Part shown: one piece after another, positions 43,733 to 52,634 of the stretch
Numbering within the stretch: the first letter of the stretch is position 1
Layout of the letters: every line of letters begins with the position of its first letter
Assembly: GCF_038066635.1 (NCBI RefSeq)
Contig: NZ_JBBUTI010000005.1
Coordinates: 326,618 to 390,617 of the forward strand
Direction of reading: 5' to 3'
Source of the DNA: Ideonella margarita
GTDB taxonomy: Bacteria; Pseudomonadota; Gammaproteobacteria; Burkholderiales; Burkholderiaceae_C
Length of the DNA stretch: 64,000 nt
The notes under the pieces: generated by a model
What the model was told of the DNA's origin: nothing
The model's database searches: none
What the model saw: only the letters and a program-made list of their open reading frames with translations
Position numbers and translations under genes: made by a program

Positions 43733-45823
43733 ATGACCGGACTGTTCCCGCCCACGCGCAGCGGGCGGCCCCGCCGCACGGCCAGCGCGGCACGCGGCCT
43801 GGTGGCCGGCCACGCGCTGGGCAACGTCAGCCCCGGCCATCAGACGGCGATTGCGCATTCGCATGAGCGCTGTGCGGCGCTGGGCCTGTCACGCATCGAA
43901 CGCCCGGACCATGCCTTGATCGGCATGAGCGACCTGGCCGTCGCCCGCGACCGCAACTTCCGCCTCTATGCCCATGCCGCGCCGGTGATGGAGATGCTGC
44001 ATGAGCAGATCACCAACACCGACAGCATGGTGGTGCTGACCGACGCCACCGGCACGATCCTGCACTCCATCGGCGACGCCGAATTCCTGGGCAAGGCGTC
44101 CAAGGTGGCCCTGCAACCGGGCGCGAACTGGTCAGAGGGCAACAAGGGCACGAATGCGGTGGGCACGGCGCTGGTCGACGAGGTACCGACGCTGGTGCAT
44201 GCGGAAGAGCACTTCATGCATGCCAACCACTTCCTCACCTGCTCGGCGGCGCCGATTCTTGACCCACGCGGCAACATCCTCGGCGTGCTGGATGTATCGG
44301 GGGAGCAGCGCAGCTATCACCAGCACACCATGGCGCTGGTGAAGATGTCGGCGCGCATGATCGAGAACCATTGGCTGACCGACGACTACCGGCATGTGAT
44401 GCGCCTGCATTTCCATCACCGGGCGGACTACATCGGCACCTTGATGGAAGGCATCCTGGCGGTGGCGCCTGACGGCAAGATCGTTGGTGCCAACCGGGGT
44501 GCGCTGGACCAGCTGGGACTGTCAGGCGCTGCGCTGCGCATGCATTCGCTGGCGTCGCTGTTCGGCATTGCGGTGGGTGCGCTGGTGGACCGCTTTCGCT
44601 CGCCGCTGGCCGTGCCGATGCCGGTGCACCTGCCCAACGGGCGCCCGTTCTTTGTGTATGCCCGCTTCAACTGGCCGGTCTGGACCAGCGTGGCCGAGGC
44701 CGCCGACCAGGCGCTGTCGAGCAGCACGGCCCCGGTGGAAGACGCCCGGCTGCGCAGCCCGCCGCCTGCCCCTGTCAGCCCACGCGAAGTGGGCGGGCTG
44801 GCCGCCCTGGAAACCGGCGACAGCCAACTGGAGGCCGTGATCGGCAAGGTGCGGCGCGTGCTGGACCGCGACATTCCCGTGCTGATCCTGGGCGACACCG
44901 GCACGGGCAAGGAGTTGCTGGCGCGGGCCATTCATGAAGCCTCTGCCCGGCGCCATCAGCCCTTCGTGGCCGTGAACTGCGCGGCTATTCCCGAGAACCT
45001 GATCGAGGCCGAGCTGTTTGGCCACGAGGAAGGTGCGTTCACCGGCGCGCGCCGCAAGGGTGCGGTCGGCAAGATCCTGCAGGCCAGTGGCGGCACCTTG
45101 TTCCTGGACGAGATCGGCGACATGCCGCTGGCCTTCCAGGCGCGGCTGCTGCGGGTCTTGCAGGAGCGACAGGTGACGCCGCTGGGCAGCAGCAAGGCGC
45201 TGGCCGTGGACGTGGCTCTGGTGTGCGCCACCCACCGCAACCTGCGCGACATGATGGACGCGAAGCAGTTTCGCGACGACCTGTATTACCGGCTGAACGG
45301 CCTGGCCGTGCGCATGCCCTGCCTGAGTGAGCGCAGCGACCTGCCGGTGCTGGTGGAGCGCATCTTGACCCAGCAGCAGGCCGGCCGACGGCTCAGCCTC
45401 TCAGCCAGCGTGGCGGCGATGTTCCAGGCCTACCACTGGCCCGGCAACGTGCGGCAGTTGTTCAATGTGCTGCGCACGGCTGCAGTCATGGCGCCGGACG
45501 AATCCGTGATCACGGAGGCCCACCTGCCCGACGATTTTCTTGAGGATGTGCGGCGCTCCAGCCCGGTGCAGCGCACGGTGATGGCGGCCACGCCCTCAGT
45601 GAGCCCCAGCCTGAGCATGCTGGGCACCGTGCCGACATGGCCGGCTGGCTCCACGATGGCGGCCAGTGGCGCCGCAACCGAAGCCCGATCGCTGCAGGAC
45701 ATGGAGATCGACGCCATCCGGCAAGCCGTTGAGCAGGCCGGCGGCAATATCTCCGAGGCGGCGAAGCGGCTGGGCGTCAGCCGCAACACCATCTACCGCA
45801 AGCTGCGCTGGCGGGAGGGCTGA
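43733..45823 (+). CDS. Sigma-54-dependent activator, AcoR type
   Basis: 696 aa. N-terminal GAF-like sensory region (about 75-235: NTDSMVVLTDATGTILHSIGD, NKGTNAVGTALV, HFLTCSAAPILDPRGNILGVLDVSG), a PAS-like segment (about 245-330), a AAA+ core with Walker A GDTGTGKE, the sigma-54 contact motif GAFTGAR, Walker B GGTLFLDEIGDMP, and a Fis-type HTH at the C-terminus (ISEAAKRLGVSRNTIYRKL). Family members such as AcoR activate acetoin, alcohol or other carbon-use genes; no such target is adjacent. The ATG at 43733 has GGAGG six bases upstream, so the ATG at 43706 is not used. Confidence 0.88.
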   Translation: MTGLFPPTRSGRPRRTASAARGLVAGHALGNVSPGHQTAIAHSHERCAALGLSRIERPDHALIGMSDLAVARDRNFRLYAHAAPVMEMLHEQITNTDSMVVLTDATGTILHSIGDAEFLGKASKVALQPGANWSEGNKGTNAVGTALVDEVPTLVHAEEHFMHANHFLTCSAAPILDPRGNILGVLDVSGEQRSYHQHTMALVKMSARMIENHWLTDDYRHVMRLHFHHRADYIGTLMEGILAVAPDGKIVGANRGALDQLGLSGAALRMHSLASLFGIAVGALVDRFRSPLAVPMPVHLPNGRPFFVYARFNWPVWTSVAEAADQALSSSTAPVEDARLRSPPPAPVSPREVGGLAALETGDSQLEAVIGKVRRVLDRDIPVLILGDTGTGKELLARAIHEASARRHQPFVAVNCAAIPENLIEAELFGHEEGAFTGARRKGAVGKILQASGGTLFLDEIGDMPLAFQARLLRVLQERQVTPLGSSKALAVDVALVCATHRNLRDMMDAKQFRDDLYYRLNGLAVRMPCLSERSDLPVLVERILTQQQAGRRLSLSASVAAMFQAYHWPGNVRQLFNVLRTAAVMAPDESVITEAHLPDDFLEDVRRSSPVQRTVMAATPSVSPSLSMLGTVPTWPAGSTMAASGAATEARSLQDMEIDAIRQAVEQAGGNISEAAKRLGVSRNTIYRKLRWREG

Positions 45824-45881
45824 GCCACAGGCAGCGTGCCGTGAATGCGTGCTGCCTGGGCTTGGTCCTCGGCTTGATGCC

Positions 45882-47888
45882 TTACTTGGCGCTGGTGGTG
45901 CCCAAGTGCCGGGCGAGGAAGCTTTCCAGCTCCGCGAAGAACAGCAGGCGGTCCGCCTGGCGGGCGAGGTTGTGGTCGCCACCTTCCAGGGTCACGAAGC
46001 GCACATTCTTGCCAGCGGCCTTCAAGGCCTTGTCCATGGTCACCGACTGGTCGTAGGGCACGATGGTGTCGCTCGTGCCGTGCACCAGCAGCACCGGGAT
46101 GCGGATCTTCGCGGCCTGCTCGCTCGGCGACGTGGCTTTGAGTTGGTCACGATCACGCCAGTAGTTGCCGACCTGCTCGTCGTTGTAGGTGCGGTTGACG
46201 CTGTAACCCGCCTCGCGCCGCGACAGATCGATCAGGTTCGACACGCCGGCAAAACTGACCGCGCATTGGTAGAGGTCCGGCGTTTTCACCGCGCCCATCA
46301 ACGCCGCGTAGCCACCGTAGCTGCCACCCACCACGCAAACGCGCTTCGGATCGGCCAGCTTCTGCTCCACCGCCCACTGCACGCCGTCGGTCAGGTCGTC
46401 CTGCATCTCCAGGCCCCAGCGGCGCAGGCCGGCATTGCGGAAGTTGTCACCCAGGCCGTCTGAGCCGCGGAAGTTCACCTGCAGCACGGCGTAGCCGCGC
46501 GAGGCCAGCAGCTCCGTCCAGGTATCGAAGTCGGCGTTGTCACGCGACATCGGGCCGCCGTGCGGCAGCAACACCAGCGGCCAGCCCTTGGGGTTCTTGC
46601 CCTTCGGGGTGGTGATGAAGCCGGTGATGTTCAGGCCGTCACGCGCCTTGAAGTTGATGCTGCGCTTGCCGACCATCTGCTCTTCGGGCAGGTCGGGGTA
46701 CATGTCGGCCACCAAGCTGAGGCTGCCGGCCTTGCGGTCGCCAATGTAGATCTGGTCGGGGACGCCATTGCCGCTGGACTGCACCACGTAGCGGTTGCCG
46801 TCTTCGCTGAAACCAAAGATGTAGTTGTAGCGCTTGGGCAAGCCCTCATCGATGCCGCGAGCCAACTCCCGCAGCGGCTCGGTCCAGAACCGCTTCGCGG
46901 CGTTGCCGTACCAGGTCGAGCCGAAGGACTCCAGCTCACCCGTGGTGCGTGAAATCCGCAACGACCCTCCAAGGTCAAACTGGTCGTTTGCAGACATCAG
47001 CGTCAGCGTCGGCAGACCGGCCGCGTCGAGCTTGTCGAGACGGGCCGAGAACAGGGCACGCCGGCCTTCATGCTTGGCCATCACGTACAGCAGATTGGGG
47101 TCGCGGCCGAAGGCCAGCGGCTCCACTTCGTCGGCGGTGAACGCGTCGTACTTCCACACAGTGCGCCAGTTGTCGCTGTCCACGTCACGCACGATCACCT
47201 CGGATTTGGTGCCTTCGTTGCGCACACCCGCGCGCACACGGTGCTGGAAGTCGGTGACCCAGTGCCAGATACCACGGCGCGGGCCGAGCACCTGGGTACG
47301 CTTGCCGCTGTTGACGTTGACCTTGAACACGCTCGGCGCGAAGACGTTGAAATCTTCAACGATGGACATCATCACGTGCTCGCCGTCGTCGGGCATCCAG
47401 TCGATGACGCGGTCCTGGAACTGGGCCAGATTTTCGATGTTGCGGTCGCGCGGCGGTGGCACCAGGTTGATGATGCGGCCGCCGTCGGCATCCACTGCCA
47501 GCGCCCGGGACTCACCCGCGGTGTCGCCGCGGGTGATCGACGGATAACCCAGGCTGACGATCAAACGGCCGTTGTTGACCCAGTGAGCCCAGTTGAACTT
47601 GAACTTGCGGTTGTCCGTCTCCATGATGCCGCGCATCTCGGAGCCGTCCCACTTGGCCGTCACCAGCACGGAGTTGCCGTCGCGGTTCATGATGCCCAGC
47701 AGGCGCTCGCCGTTAGGCGACAGCGACAGGCCCCGGAGGGCAGGCAAGGTGGCAAAGGCGGCCAGCGGCGGCGGCGCCGCAGGCTTGGCGGCCTCGGCCT
47801 GAGCAGCCGCGGGCGCTTGCGCCAGGGTCAGGCCCGGCACCGCTTGAAGGGCAGCCGCGATGACAGCGGCCTTCCAGAAGATCTGCAT
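45882..47888 (-). CDS. Secreted S9-family (prolyl oligopeptidase-like) peptidase
   Basis: 668 aa. A signal peptide (about 1-22, LTLAQA) sends it to the periplasm. It has an N-terminal beta-propeller-like part (SPNGERLLGIM, WMPDDGEHVMM) and a C-terminal alpha/beta hydrolase: oxyanion region LPHGGP, nucleophile in GGSYGGYAAL, Asp in VHGTSDTIVP, His in EGGDHNL. These fit the S9C acylaminoacyl or dipeptidyl peptidase group. The start at 47888 is chosen for its signal peptide. It is convergent with the AcoR-like gene; the 200-base gap before moeA holds nothing else I recognise. Confidence 0.87.
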   Translation of the reverse strand: MQIFWKAAVIAAALQAVPGLTLAQAPAAAQAEAAKPAAPPPLAAFATLPALRGLSLSPNGERLLGIMNRDGNSVLVTAKWDGSEMRGIMETDNRKFKFNWAHWVNNGRLIVSLGYPSITRGDTAGESRALAVDADGGRIINLVPPPRDRNIENLAQFQDRVIDWMPDDGEHVMMSIVEDFNVFAPSVFKVNVNSGKRTQVLGPRRGIWHWVTDFQHRVRAGVRNEGTKSEVIVRDVDSDNWRTVWKYDAFTADEVEPLAFGRDPNLLYVMAKHEGRRALFSARLDKLDAAGLPTLTLMSANDQFDLGGSLRISRTTGELESFGSTWYGNAAKRFWTEPLRELARGIDEGLPKRYNYIFGFSEDGNRYVVQSSGNGVPDQIYIGDRKAGSLSLVADMYPDLPEEQMVGKRSINFKARDGLNITGFITTPKGKNPKGWPLVLLPHGGPMSRDNADFDTWTELLASRGYAVLQVNFRGSDGLGDNFRNAGLRRWGLEMQDDLTDGVQWAVEQKLADPKRVCVVGGSYGGYAALMGAVKTPDLYQCAVSFAGVSNLIDLSRREAGYSVNRTYNDEQVGNYWRDRDQLKATSPSEQAAKIRIPVLLVHGTSDTIVPYDQSVTMDKALKAAGKNVRFVTLEGGDHNLARQADRLLFFAELESFLARHLGTTSAK

Positions 47889-48088
47889 GTTGATCGCTCC
47901 CGATCGTTTTTGAATGTTTGAAGCGAAGCATGTTAGCCACACCAACATCCACGACGAAGGGGGAGACACCCGCAGGCCATTGGCCTGTTGCGCAGGCGCA
48001 GCAGCACCCGCCGCCGAGGCCTGCAGGTGCTGCCGGCGGTGCTACGAGGTGTGTTTTTCAGGCGGCGAAATGCGCAGCGCCGAGCGTG

Positions 48089-49372
48089 TCAGAGCAGGCC
48101 GTCAAACAACCAGACGTCCACGTCATCGCCAGCCGCCACCGAGCCCTGGTCATGACCCAGCACCACCAGCGCATTCGCCTCTGACATGCTGCGCAAGATG
48201 CCGGCCCCCTGAGCGCCTGTCAGGCGAACCTGCCAGCGGCCGTCAGCCCCCGGCTCGAGGATGCCGCGCTGGAATTCGCTGCGCCCCGGGCGCTTGCGAA
48301 TGGCCGACATGCTGCGCGCCCGCAGGCGCGGCACCGGCTGCGGGCGGGCTCCCGAGAGCTGCAGCAGGCCGTCGCGGGCGAACACATGGAAGGTCACCAG
48401 CGCCGCCACTGGATTGCCCGGCAGCGCGAACAGCCATACCGGCTTTGGGCCCTGTGCGTGATCAGGCCCACGCAGCGGGCCGAAGGCAAATGGCCGGCCC
48501 GGTCGCATGGCCACTTTCCAGAAACCGACCTCGCCGCGCGAAGCCAGCAAGTCGCGGGTGTAGTCGGCGTCACCCATGCTCACGCCGCCGCTGGTCAACA
48601 CCACGTCGGCCTCGGCCAGGGCGCGGTCAAGCGTGGCGTTCAGGGCCACCGGGTCGTCGGCCACCAGGCCCAGGTCCAGCACGTCCACGCCGAGGCAGCC
48701 CAGCGCACCCAGCAGGCTCTGGCGGTTGCTGTCGTAGATGCAACCGGCGGGCAGCGGCTCACCCGGGTTGCGCAGCTCATCGCCGGTGGAAAACAGCGCC
48801 ACCTTCAACTTGCGAAACACCGTCACACCAACCACGCCCAGCGATGCCAGCAGCCCCAAGTCAGCCGGACGCAGGCGCTGCCCCGCCGTCAAGGCTGGCA
48901 AGCCCAGGCGCAGGTCTTCACCCTGGCGGCGGCGGTTGTCGCCACCCTTGATCACGCCGGGTTGCACCTGCACCCGGTCGCCTTCCACCGTGCACAGCTC
49001 GATCGGCACCACGGTGTCGAGCTCAGGCGGCATCACCGCGCCCGTCATGATGCGCACGCAGTGGCCCTCGGGCAGCACGCCGCTCAAAGGGCTGCCTGCG
49101 AACACCGTGCCGACCACCGCCGTCAGCGTGGTCGCAGCCTCCAGCAGCAGGTCACTGCCCCGAAAGGCATAACCGTCCATCGCCGAGTTGTCATGCGCGG
49201 GCACGTCGATGGGCGAGATCACGTCCACGGCCAGCACCCGGCCCAGGGCCTGCTGGAGCGGCACCGTCTCCGTGTCCGTCAGCGGCTGCAGGGCAGCGGC
49301 GATCAGGGCACGCGCGGCTTCAACAGGCAGTTCATGGCCGGCGGCCAGCGGGGAAGGTCCGAGTTCAGACAT
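48089..49372 (-). CDS. moeA: Molybdopterin molybdenum/tungsten transferase MoeA
   Basis: 427 aa. Inserts Mo or W into adenylylated molybdopterin. Hallmarks: PAHDNSAMDGYAF, IMTGAVMPPELDTVVPIE, FSTGDEL, YDSNRQSLLGAL, TSGGVSMGDADYTRD and FALPGNPVAALVTFHVF. The start at 49372 fits the family. It is divergent from the tungstate transporter and beside the AOR operon, so a tungsten-dedicated role is plausible. Confidence 0.93.
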   Translation of the reverse strand: MSELGPSPLAAGHELPVEAARALIAAALQPLTDTETVPLQQALGRVLAVDVISPIDVPAHDNSAMDGYAFRGSDLLLEAATTLTAVVGTVFAGSPLSGVLPEGHCVRIMTGAVMPPELDTVVPIELCTVEGDRVQVQPGVIKGGDNRRRQGEDLRLGLPALTAGQRLRPADLGLLASLGVVGVTVFRKLKVALFSTGDELRNPGEPLPAGCIYDSNRQSLLGALGCLGVDVLDLGLVADDPVALNATLDRALAEADVVLTSGGVSMGDADYTRDLLASRGEVGFWKVAMRPGRPFAFGPLRGPDHAQGPKPVWLFALPGNPVAALVTFHVFARDGLLQLSGARPQPVPRLRARSMSAIRKRPGRSEFQRGILEPGADGRWQVRLTGAQGAGILRSMSEANALVVLGHDQGSVAAGDDVDVWLFDGLL

Positions 49373-49529
49373 GGTGAGGCTCAAGGGTTCGGGCACCGGC
49401 CGCAAGGGCAGCGCGCGTGAAACAGGCGGATGACTGGGGCGCATTTTGCGCCGGGCAGCGGGCACGGCCGTGAGTAGATGAACAAGCCGCCCCCTGACAA
49501 GGCCCTTGCAGCACCACGCTGGCTTCTAC

Positions 49530-49551
49530 CTATGCACGATTGAACATATCG
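49530..49551. promoter_or_regulatory. Candidate regulator site between moeA and tupB
   Basis: CTATGCA, 8-base spacer, CATATCG. The first half is the inverse of the TGCATAG word that occurs twice before the AOR operon. It lies in the divergent moeA-tupB gap, upstream of both genes. A binding protein is not known; the ModE-like regulator at 56462 is the obvious candidate. Confidence 0.3.
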
Positions 49552-49617
49552 CTTCGCGGTGCAGCCGGACGCCAGAATCCGCCTCGACGCGGCCTGTTGT
49601 TCTGCCGCGCTGCCTTG

Positions 49618-50340
49618 ATGAACGCCATTTCCGACGCACTCGCCCTCGCCTTCCAGTTGTTGCTGCACCTTGATGCAGAGCTGCTCCGCATTGCGGGCTT
49701 GTCGCTGCGCGTGAGTGGCAGCGCCTGCCTGCTGGGCGCGGGCCTGGGCTTGTGGCTCGGCGCCTGGCTGGCTGTCGCCCGCTTCCCCGGCCAGCGCGCT
49801 CTGGTTTGGCTGTTGAACACGCTGCTCGCCCTGCCCTCGGTGGTGGTGGGGCTGCTGGTGTACCTGCTGCTGTCGCGTTCCGGCCCGCTCGGCAGCTGGG
49901 GCTTGCTGTTCACGCCCACGGCGATGGTGATTGCACAAACCATGCTGGTCGTGCCCTTGATTGCCGCGCTGGCCCGGCGGCAGGTGCTGGACGGCCTGGC
50001 GGAGGGCGGCGATCAGCTGCGCTCGATGGGTGCCAGCCCACTGATGAGCGCATTGCTGATCCTGCTGCACGAGCGCCGCGCCGTGCTGACCATCCTGCTG
50101 ACAGCCTTCGGCCGCGCGGTCGCCGAAGTGGGCGCGGTGATGATCGTGGGCGGCAACATCAACGGCGTCACCCGCGTGATGACCACCGCGATTGCGCTGG
50201 AAACCAGCAAGGGCGATTTGCCGCTGGCCCTGGCGCTGGGCCTGGTGCTGCTGGGCGTGGTCGGCGTGATCAACCTGCTGATCGGCCTGGTGCAGGGCGC
50301 GCCTGGCCGCAGCCGCGGCGCCCCGGAGGCCCTGGCATGA
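49618..50340 (+). CDS. tupB: Tungstate ABC transporter permease
   Basis: 240-aa inner-membrane protein with about five to six helices. The ABC-permease coupling loop is visible as EGGDQLRSMGASPLMSALLILLHERR, and the end AEVGAVMIVGGNINGVTRVMTTAIALETSKGD is typical of the TupB/WtpB tungstate-type permeases. The ATG at 49618 is used; its stop overlaps tupC (ATGA). Confidence 0.9.
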   Translation: MNAISDALALAFQLLLHLDAELLRIAGLSLRVSGSACLLGAGLGLWLGAWLAVARFPGQRALVWLLNTLLALPSVVVGLLVYLLLSRSGPLGSWGLLFTPTAMVIAQTMLVVPLIAALARRQVLDGLAEGGDQLRSMGASPLMSALLILLHERRAVLTILLTAFGRAVAEVGAVMIVGGNINGVTRVMTTAIALETSKGDLPLALALGLVLLGVVGVINLLIGLVQGAPGRSRGAPEALA

Positions 50341-51056
50341 CCGCACCAGCCCTGATCAGCCTGAGCGACGCCTCCGTGAGCTTCGGTGATCGGCCCGCCC
50401 TGAGCGGCCTGAACCTGGTCATTCGCCGCGGCGACCGCGTGGCGCTGGTGGGTGCCAACGGCTCGGGCAAGACCAGCCTGCTTCGGCTGCTTCACGGCTT
50501 GCTGCCGGCCAGCCAGGGCAGCCGCACCCTGCACAGCCTGGCGCCTGAGGGCACGGCGCCGGTGGCCGCGATGCTGTTCCAGCGGCCCTTCCTGATGCAC
50601 CTGTCCGCCCGGAACAACATCGCGCTGGCGCTTTGGCTGCGCGGCGTGAACAAGCCTGAGCGGAAGCAGCGCACAGAAGCCGCGCTGCAACGCGTGGGCC
50701 TGGCGGCCGAGGGCGGCCTGCCCGCCCGTGCGCTGTCAGGTGGCCAGCAGCAGCGGCTGGCGCTGGCCCGCGCCTGGGCAATGCAGCCCGACATCCTGTT
50801 TCTGGATGAGCCAACGGCCAGCCTTGATCCGTCCGCCAAGCGCGAGGTGGAAAGCCTGATCAGCGAATTTGCGCGCGACGGCGTGACGCTGGTGATGAGC
50901 AGCCACAACCTCGGCCAGGTCAAGCGGATGTGCGACCGCGTGCTCTACCTCGACGCAGGCAGGCTGGTGTGCGACCTGCCCACCGACCGCTTCTTCAACG
51001 ACGACCTTCCCGCCGAAGCCACTCAATTCCTCAAAGGAGAACTGCCATGGGCATGA
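50337..51056 (+). CDS. tupC: Tungstate ABC transporter ATP-binding protein
   Basis: 239 aa. Walker A GANGSGKTS, Q-loop LFQRPFL, ABC signature ALSGGQQQRLALARAW, Walker B ILFLDEPTASLDP, H-loop SSHNLG. Coupled to tupB by overlapping codons. Its end overlaps the tupA start by ten bases. Confidence 0.92.
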   Translation: MTAPALISLSDASVSFGDRPALSGLNLVIRRGDRVALVGANGSGKTSLLRLLHGLLPASQGSRTLHSLAPEGTAPVAAMLFQRPFLMHLSARNNIALALWLRGVNKPERKQRTEAALQRVGLAAEGGLPARALSGGQQQRLALARAWAMQPDILFLDEPTASLDPSAKREVESLISEFARDGVTLVMSSHNLGQVKRMCDRVLYLDAGRLVCDLPTDRFFNDDLPAEATQFLKGELPWA

Positions 51057-51901
51057 ACACCACGCACCACAACACTCCGCGCCGCCACGCCCTCACCACC
51101 TTGCTGGGCACGCTGCTGGCCGCCACGCTGGCCAGCCCTGCCGCCTGGGCACAAGACAAGTTCATCGTGATGGCCTCCACCACGTCCACCGAGCAAAGCG
51201 GGCTGTTCAGCCACCTGCTGCCGGCGTTCAAGGCGGCCACCGGCATCGACGTGCGCGTGGTGGCCGTCGGCACGGGCCAGGCGCTGGACACCGGCCGCCG
51301 CGGTGACGCCGACGTGGTCTTCGTGCACGACACCGCCGCTGAAGAGAAGTTTCTGGCCGAAGGTTTTGCCACCCAGCGCCGCAACGTGATGTTCAACGAC
51401 TTCGTGGTGGTCGGCCCGGCGGCGGACCCTGCCAAGGTGAAGGGCCGCGACATCAACGCCGCCTTCGCCAAGCTGGCCACCGGCACGGCCTCGTTCATTT
51501 CGCGCGGCGACAAGAGCGGCACCCATGCGGCCGAGCTGCGGCTGTGGAAGGGCGCAAACGTCGACCTGGCAGCCGCCAAGCCGGCGGGCTACAAGGAATG
51601 CGGTTGCGGCATGGGCCCGGCACTGAACATGGGGGCGTCCACCGGCGCCTATGTGCTGACCGACCGCGGCACCTGGCTGAGCTTCAAGAACCGCGCTGAT
51701 TTGACGGTGCTGGTGGAGGGCGACAAGAAGCTGTTCAACCAGTACGGCGTGATGGTGGTGAACCCGGCCAAGCACCCGCATGTGAAGGCCGCACTGGCGC
51801 AGCAGTTCGCTGACTGGGTCGTGTCGCCCGCCGGCCAGGCCAACATTGCCGCCTACAAGATCAACGGCGAACAGCTGTTCTTCCCGAACGCCGGCCAGTA
51901 A
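51047..51901 (+). CDS. tupA: Tungstate-binding periplasmic protein
   Basis: 284 aa. Signal peptide cleaved near AWAQDK (about residue 35). The mature N-terminus has the oxyanion-binding motif MASTTSTEQSGL and then GTGQALDTGRRGDADVVFVHD, SFISRGDKSGTHAAELRLW, the TupA-type signature. A strong AAAGGAG site precedes the ATG at 51047. Confidence 0.93.
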   Translation: MGMNTTHHNTPRRHALTTLLGTLLAATLASPAAWAQDKFIVMASTTSTEQSGLFSHLLPAFKAATGIDVRVVAVGTGQALDTGRRGDADVVFVHDTAAEEKFLAEGFATQRRNVMFNDFVVVGPAADPAKVKGRDINAAFAKLATGTASFISRGDKSGTHAAELRLWKGANVDLAAAKPAGYKECGCGMGPALNMGASTGAYVLTDRGTWLSFKNRADLTVLVEGDKKLFNQYGVMVVNPAKHPHVKAALAQQFADWVVSPAGQANIAAYKINGEQLFFPNAGQ

Positions 51902-51975
51902 AACACCCGCAAAAACCACGCCGTTGCAGCCCGGCACGCCTGTGCCGGCGCCGCGGCAGCCGGAGCTTCAACCTG

Positions 51976-52014
51976 AGCCGCAGCTGTACCAGTCTGGTAC
52001 GCCTGCGGCTTTTT
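51976..52014 (+). terminator. Rho-independent terminator after tupA
   Basis: AGCCGCAG outer arm with inner GTACC/GGTAC pairing, then CTGCGGCT followed by TTTTC. A clear intrinsic terminator that separates the transporter operon from the AOR operon. Confidence 0.8.
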
Positions 52015-52049
52015 CACGCCCGGAATCAGGGTTCAGCCTAGGTTTTTGT

Positions 52050-52078
52050 TTGCATAGGTTCTGCAGATGATTGCATAG
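52050..52078 (+). promoter_or_regulatory. Direct repeat TTGCATAG upstream of the AOR operon
   Basis: TTGCATAG occurs at 52050-52057 and again at 52071-52078, 21 bases apart start to start (two helical turns), 60-90 bases before the first AOR gene. The spacing suits a dimeric or paired activator. Confidence 0.4.
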
Positions 52079-52140
52079 CGTTTTCAGGAAGCTGGCCGAG
52101 TGTGGCCGCATCCCGGGCGCCCCAACACGGAGACCTGGTC

Positions 52141-52614
52141 ATGCAAAAGAGCCTTCACCTCAACCCGGACAAATGCACCGGCTGCCTGCAGTGCGAAATG
52201 GCCTGCTCGTTCGAGAACTACGGTGTGTTTGCGCCGGCCAAGTCGCGCATCAAGGTGTTCGACTTCCATGAAACAGGCCGCAAGGTGCCCTACACCTGCA
52301 CCCAGTGCGACGAAGCCTGGTGCCTGCATGCCTGTCCGGTCGAGGCCATCACGGTCGACAAGGCCACCGGCGCCAAGGTGGTGAACGACACCACCTGCGT
52401 CGGCTGCAAGGTCTGCACCATCTCCTGCCCGTTCGGCACCATCAACTACGTCCAGGAAACCGGCAAGGTCCAGAAATGCGACCTGTGCGGCGGCGAGCCT
52501 GCCTGCGCGGAAGCCTGCCCGACGGGCGCCATCACCTACGTCGACGCCAACTGGACGGGGCTCGACAAGATGGCCGCGTGGGCGAACAAGCTGGGCAACC
52601 AGACCTCGGTCTGA
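52141..52614 (+). CDS. aorA: Polyferredoxin subunit of AOR-type aldehyde oxidoreductase
   Basis: 157-aa electron-transfer protein with about four 4Fe-4S clusters: CTGCLQCEMAC (from residue 12), CTQCDEAWCLHACP, CVGCKVCTISCP and CDLCGGEPACAEACP. It corresponds to AorA in the Aromatoleum-type tungsten AOR and would link the catalytic and FAD subunits. The ATG at 52141 has GGAG eight bases upstream; the in-frame GTG at 52102 is not needed. Confidence 0.88.
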   Translation: MQKSLHLNPDKCTGCLQCEMACSFENYGVFAPAKSRIKVFDFHETGRKVPYTCTQCDEAWCLHACPVEAITVDKATGAKVVNDTTCVGCKVCTISCPFGTINYVQETGKVQKCDLCGGEPACAEACPTGAITYVDANWTGLDKMAAWANKLGNQTSV

Positions 52615-52634
52615 ACGAATTCAAGGAGACATTC

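Noticed and set aside
47889..48088. Possible small gene in the gap between the S9 peptidase and moeA
   Set aside because: The open frames here are antisense extensions of moeA or lack a start, ribosome site and motif.
49373..49617. Moco-type riboswitch before moeA or tupB
   Set aside because: I could not find the conserved Moco RNA sequence blocks; only the CTATGCA/CATATCG site stands out.
49752..50336. Long 5' extension of the tupC frame
   Set aside because: It runs through tupB in another frame; the ABC protein begins naturally at the ATGA overlap at 50337.
52305..52634. 5' extension of the aorB frame
   Set aside because: It overlaps aorA out of frame; MSWAGKLLRVN with an AAGGAG site is the family start.
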